A DNA stretch of 64,000 nucleotides from Gymnorhina tibicen (taxonomy: Eukaryota > Chordata > Aves > Passeriformes > Artamidae). Both the position numbers and the translations under genes were made by a program. Positions 59,034 to 64,000 of this stretch are shown here, piece after piece. The stretch's first letter is position 1. Every line of letters begins with the position of its first letter. Location of the stretch: positions 68,607 to 132,606 of the forward strand of contig VXAZ01009368.1 of assembly GCA_013399875.1 (NCBI GenBank). Direction: 5' to 3'. The notes beneath the pieces were generated by a model. That model was not told where the DNA came from. It did no database searches and saw only the letters and a list, made by a program, of their open reading frames with translations.

Positions 59034-62000
59034 CTGGAAGAAACAAAGAATACAATGTATTACCCAGGGAACTTACTCTGCTGCTACCCCATGCTAGTTT
59101 TGAAGAACTGAACCTCAGGAAACAGCAATGGCACATTGAGACCAAAGCACAAAGGACACTTGCTTACACATTTCTTCTTCCTCTCCATCCGTCTCACTCG
59201 TGGCCTGGCCCATAAGTCAGGCTGGCAAAGAGCTGACAGATATGGGAAAGGGGAATAACCTGTCGTTTATTTATGATTGTGCAAGACAGGCTGAGGTACA
59301 CAATTAGTCTCCCTGTGGAGATCAAGATTATGAGCACACTTTGAACACAGTTTAAAACATTGCAGATTAACAGAACAGGAAACAAGTTTCTTTACCTTGG
59401 CAGAGGCTCAGGGTATGTCACGTCCAGAGCTGCAGCTCTAATAACCTTATTCTGGAGAGCTTCTACCAATGCATCTTGATCAATAACTGCACCTGCATTG
59501 AAATGAAATCTTGCTATCCTGATGAGTTAATGAACACGTTTTTACGTAGTGGGGGGGGAAGGTCTCCAGGGTCAAGTGAAAAAATTAGAGGATCTTCATC
59601 TTGTTAGAAAGTAGAATGCCTTTCTAATAATCATTAACCAAACAAACCACAGATTTTTATTAATCTTTAATTATAGGATGATTATGGTCCACTGCATAAG
59701 GCTTTTCCTGGGATGAGACCAGTTTCAGTCTTTTCCTCATTTTGACACTTCCTGTATTACTATAGACAAATAATTAAATCTCTGCAGACTTTCCACTCTT
59801 ATCTCTGCTTTGTTTACTGAAATGATAATCTCACTCATATGCTTGTTCAGTGCCAACAGATCTGTCATCCCATGTGAGGCTTCCTTTCTACATTGCTGTT
59901 CCAAATGTTACTTAATGTTTTCCCTTGCACCCCGTTCTCCCTCGCTGATGATAAACCTTTCAGTGATTTTCACTATAAACTGCTCTAAGATAAGGCTAAA
60001 GAGAACCAACCATCTGCTGTGCATCCCTAATTTCCATAGGACCTTTGAAGACATAGCATACGATCCACGTAAGTCACCCATTTGTAGACTGCCAGCTACT
60101 TCATGACTCAAACAACAGAGGGATATCACAGACTGAGGTTAGAGAGGGGAATGTCAACACAATCAGACAAAACACAACCTTAAATGTGGAGACACAAACA
60201 GTGATTTCAGATCCTCCTACCTCGGCTGATGTTTATAAGAGTAGCTGTGGGTTTCATCAGCCCCAGCTCCTTTTTCCCAATCAGTTTGTGAGTCTCAGGA
60301 GTCAGGTTTACAACCAACATAACAAAGTCAGATTGCTGCAGCAAGTCTTCCATCTTTGCACAGTAATGGGCACCAACAGCCTCTTCCTCCTCCTTTCTTC
60401 TGAAGGAAAAATGCACACACACTCAAATTGACACAACTATTTCTAACTGAGTTTAACAATCAATCAGCCCTAGAAGAGTTCCAGAACAACACAGAAACTG
60501 AGAGGTTTGAGGCCAATGTAAAGGATAAGTCACTGACAGGCGCAGACGGAGGAATGGATGCAGAAAGGATGTGGGCAAAAGGGAGCAAGAGGTTAAAGGA
60601 GTGGTGGGACACTGGAGGAGTGATGTATGTGTGAAAGCAAAGCACACAGGCAATATCAGGTTAGGAGGCTGGGGATGCAGCCAGACCCCATTCTTCTCTC
60701 CTGTGTCCATGCCAGTTCCTGTGGAGTCTTTCCTTGCCTGACATGCCAGTTAGGACTTGTGGTTGAAAAGAAATAAAGAGGAAGTGAAGTGTGAAAGAAA
60801 GGGAACTACAAGTCGATGAGAAATTAAGACCTTTGTCATTGGTTCCAGTGTGATGAGTGATTTGGCTAGGCTGAGGAGACTGGCTGGGAGGAACAGGGAT
60901 GCTGCTAGAAGCCTGAAGAGGAGTCTGACAGGACAGGGGACACCACGAGGGCACAAGACCTCGTTTGCTTATACAACATCTCCAGAATGCTTACACAGCC
61001 CTTGTTTCAAACTGCTAGTGGCTAACCAGGGTAGGGCAAGTGCAGGAGGTGAGGGGGAACTGCTTCCTGAGGGGAGCAGGAAGGAGCCAAAATAAGGAAG
61101 TGGTGGCACACTGGTGCTTGTCACACTGCTTACAACTGCCACAAGTGCATAGGAAGGCCGGGGACAGAGCAGAGCTGCGGCTTCTGTCACTGCCCCCGGG
61201 ACAATTAAACGCAGAAACCAGATGTCTTTACCTCCGGTTTCTGTTATGGTACAGGATCCTCATGTTGAAGGCTCTGGCTCTCTGAGCCACTTTGTATCCA
61301 ATGCTGCCCATCCCAATGATCCCAAGTGTCGCTCTGGTTACTTCCACTCCCAGCCAGTCAACAGCAAAATACTTCGTGTCTGGAGACACCGCAATCTGGC
61401 AGCCTGCGGGTAAATACATGCTGAAAGGGTACAAATCAGCCATAAACGTAGGCTTGGGGGAAAGAGAAGGTTTATTACTATCACAGCAGGGGTGCTCTGG
61501 AGCACCCCTTACAAAAAACCTTTGTTGATTTTGACCAGTTTATGGAAGGGCCTGGATGGTGCCAATTCCTGCACCGAGGCCTGAAGCCAGTAACACAGTG
61601 GGATCCTGGCTGGGTACTGTGCCAGAAGGAATGACTCCTTGGGGAATTAGCTCTTCCACAGCTGGTGTGTTTTCTTGGAAGTTCAAAAATAGCTTGTTTG
61701 ACACCACCCTACAAGCACTGACTTCACTTTTTTTTAGCTGGGGTAAATCTCACCATTTCTCTCCTGGATCACAACCCAAAGCAGCCTCACTGCTTGAGTA
61801 GGGGAGAAGGTTTCAAATTCCAGCTCAGCCAGAGGTCTCTGTGAGCTTCTATATGAAGAACTTGACATTCAACAAGATGCAATAGTGAGAAAACGTAATG
61901 GGGAAAGAGATGTTATTTCATGGTCGGGGTGGAGCAGCAGTGACAAGACCATGAGTCCTTGAAGACAAAGGCAGCTTGTTGTGATAGTCTCTACTGACAC

Positions 62001-63024
62001 CTTCCTTCCCCAGAAAGGCATTGCGTAGCAAGGACGTGGGGAAAGAACCTGCTTTTAGGGACACAAACTAATGCTGGTGGTACAGTTTGAAATAGCTTTG
62101 TCAAAAGGATTATAATCTACTTCAAAAATAATGCTGATGCTCTTCAGGAAATACAACCCATTGGTTTAGACAAACTCATCACAGAGGCAGGAAAAATAAG
62201 AATTTATACTAGTTACTGCTCTGGAGTTGGAGATGTGGCCACTAATACTTTGTATCTTCCTGTAGCTCCTAATGCTTCTTTCAAGGGGAAATGCACAGTG
62301 GTGACATTCAGTTTGGATGCACTTTGTATTCAGTTTTTACAGCTATAAACAAGCCACCCAGTGAACAGCCAGAGAAGAATTAAGCCCCAGGCATTATTCC
62401 AAACAGGATATCACAAGACTTTCAAGTGCATAAATTAGACAAAAGCCTTACTCTTGTCACTGTTGCCCTAAAAAGAAGTGGGACACAGGAAAAGTAGATG
62501 CCTCTGAAAGTTAAGGCCTCTGTAAAAGCATCCCAAATGTTGATTCAGACATATCATTCATCTCTCTATCACAGCAAAAGGGAGATATGCCAAAGAAGTA
62601 GCAAGGAAGAAGCAGTAGGATCAGGAAAATTTAAAACATTACCTTCGACTAGTCTTCTGGCAGAGGCCAGCATCAAGGCCATTCCTATGTCTGCTGTTGG
62701 GTCTGCCACGGCATGTGGGGTGTTGGTCACTTTTACACCAAAGCTCGAGATCATTTTCACGTCTAAGTGATCCACTCCAACCCCAGAGTTTCCAATTACC
62801 TTTAAATTAGGCAGGCTTTCTAGAAGCTCACGGTCAATAGTTGGCCTGCACTCAAACACGAAAATAGATTGGATTTTTTTGCTCATTTCTTCTTTGTTTC
62901 CAAGAAATTCCTTCATGGTGATAAGGTGAAAGTGTTTCTTCAAAAGTGCTGCAAGGTTTTCTAGCACGCCATGAGTTCCTCCTATATCCAGAATCAAAAC
63001 ACCCGGCAACTCTTCTTCTGCCAT
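58877..63024 (-). CDS. Glyoxylate/hydroxypyruvate reductase-like dehydrogenase, copy C
   Basis: Third tandem paralogue. Exons 63024-62643, 61403-61232, 60399-60221, 59492-59396 and 59033-58877 give 328 residues with phases 1, 2, 1, 2. [16 protein letters not shown] starts the protein. [12 protein letters not shown] marks the substrate side, GMGSIG (158-163) binds the nucleotide, and Arg244, Glu273 (YPEPLP) and His292 (TPHIGT) form the catalytic set. YHNRNRR follows the second Rossmann strand and suggests NADP(H). Exon 4 differs from copy A at only 2 of 31 full codons. All splice sites are conventional. An acceptor GTCACAG lies three bases before the ATG, so an untranslated exon lies upstream. 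A strong donor at 63355-63350 is a candidate for its end. Confidence 0.94.
59396..59492 (-). CDS. Copy C coding exon 4
   Basis: Acceptor [27 protein letters not shown] through DVTYPEPLP; donor GTAAAG. Confidence 0.94.
60221..60399 (-). CDS. Copy C coding exon 3
   Basis: Acceptor [31 protein letters not shown] through TATLINISR; donor GTAGGA. Confidence 0.94.
61232..61403 (-). CDS. Copy C coding exon 2 (nucleotide-binding fold)
   Basis: Acceptor [29 protein letters not shown], then [14 protein letters not shown]; donor GTAAAG. Confidence 0.94.
62643..63024 (-). CDS. Copy C coding exon 1
   Basis: [19 protein letters not shown] through RRLVE plus one base; donor GTAATG. It is 382 bases. Confidence 0.94.
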
Positions 63025-63027
63025 GAC

Positions 63028-64000
63028 CTGTGACAGGGGAATAGAAGAAATACTCCTTTATTTAGGAGAACACCCTGAAAGGAGCAATGATATTCCATTA
63101 AAAGTTATAATTTAAATTCACATGTGTAAATCAGGAAACTGATGGAACTCAATAGTGCTTTTAATCCACAGTCACTTGGTACTAACTTCCAAGTACTTTT
63201 ACCAAGTGCTGATTTAGACTATAACACCAAGGAATATCCACACTCTTACATCAAAATCCAGTCCTACAAGGTGTTCTTCTCAAAGAGTTTCATTTTAGTC
63301 CTGAATCAATATTGATTTCATATAAATCTAGTAGCTTTTCTGGTAGCTTACTCACCAATGCCTTTCTATAAGCAGTGCTATGAAACAGAGGCTGCTAGAA
63401 ATTTACTCAAAGTTTCTTGCCTGTTGGTTATGGTTGGTGAAGCCACAGGCAATGTAGGGAGGCACTGAGGCCCAGATGGGTCTGACAAACACCTGTCAGG
63501 GATGTTTTAGGTCTAACAAATTTGCACAATGAAGGGCCACCTTTGGATAGCTGTTAGACTGCTTGCCTTCAGTGTTTTGAACATTCCGATCTGTACCTGA
63601 ATTTACCTCATGCAAAATTTAGCACACCCATGCCTATATGAACCAGTGAAGAAGAGCACTAGAGGTGATACCACGGAAAACACAGTCCTTCATGCTAGAA
63701 CCTTCCTCTGCCCTGAGAGTTTTGAGCCCAGTCCTTTCTACAACACTCCTGCAAATGCAGTGCACTCTGCAATAAGATAGGGGCTCCACAGATAACCAAA
63801 CACCTAATTTAACCTCTTATTGGCAAAAATGGTAGTTGAAGATCTGCTGCATATTTTAACAATAGTTGTGCCTGATTTCCTACAATTCTTTTTGCTGTGC
63901 TCCACTGACTTTTGGTTTCCATCCCATTCTCTGTCCTAGACTTGTGTCCAGAAACCTATGTTGTGCTAACTGAATCAGAACAATTTTCCACAGCAGTATG
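63028..64000 (-). other. Upstream region of copy C
   Basis: There is no CpG island. A minus-strand GTGAGTAAGC donor at 63355-63346 fits the end of an untranslated first exon about 320 bases upstream of the coding exon. The promoter may lie in this stretch or beyond the window. Confidence 0.4.

Larger units (their letters stand above)
59034..62642 (-). other. Copy C introns between coding exons
   Basis: Introns 59034-59395, 59493-60220, 60400-61231 and 61404-62642. No other gene or clear mobile element was seen. Confidence 0.8.

Noticed and set aside
43300..64000. Search for TXNL4A exons, expected next to RBFA from mammalian synteny
   Set aside because: No exon resembling the highly conserved TXNL4A protein was found on either strand in this window.

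Overview
The window reads as a bird nuclear chromosome. It holds vertebrate multi-exon genes with GT-AG (and one GC-AG) introns, three CpG-island promoters, and many truncated CR1 LINE 3' ends of avian type. No plasmid, phage, CRISPR, tRNA or rRNA signal was seen. The species cannot be named from sequence alone. The five genes recognised are all on the minus strand, so transcription runs right to left.

Layout. (1) 1-19.9 kb: ADNP2, a zinc-finger/homeobox chromatin protein. Three coding exons (417-3386, 7309-7398, 11904-12011) lie downstream of a CpG-island promoter at about 18.8-19.8 kb that contains a 72-base gap. (2) 19.9-34.85 kb: intergenic DNA with CR1 copies, microsatellites and a composite repeat, and no supported gene. 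(3) 34.86-42.93 kb: RBFA, the mitochondrial ribosome maturation factor, complete in seven coding exons. Its promoter is a CpG island whose upstream 530 bases occur a second time across a single N, probably an assembly artefact. (4) 44.1-63.0 kb: three tandem, apparently intact paralogues of a glyoxylate/hydroxypyruvate reductase-like D-2-hydroxyacid dehydrogenase (copies A, B and C here). Each has five coding exons with the same phases and nearly the same lengths. Copy A has a CpG-island first exon. B and C have none visible.

How the genes relate. ADNP2 and RBFA are neighbours in other vertebrates too, so this is conserved synteny rather than a functional operon. The dehydrogenase cluster is a local duplication. 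All three copies keep the GxGxxG nucleotide-binding motif and the Arg-Glu-His catalytic triad, which suggests three working enzymes rather than one gene and two relics. In mammals, as I recall, TXNL4A lies on this side of RBFA. It was not found here.

Exon boundaries were read by hand from splice sites, reading frame and homology remembered for these families. Untranslated first exons and poly(A) sites are less certain than coding exons. No wholly new biological system was found. The most interesting points are the tandem dehydrogenase array with its mosaic exon similarities, a very weak splice donor in copy B, a GC-AG intron in RBFA, the duplicated block beside RBFA, and repeated motif modules upstream of ADNP2.
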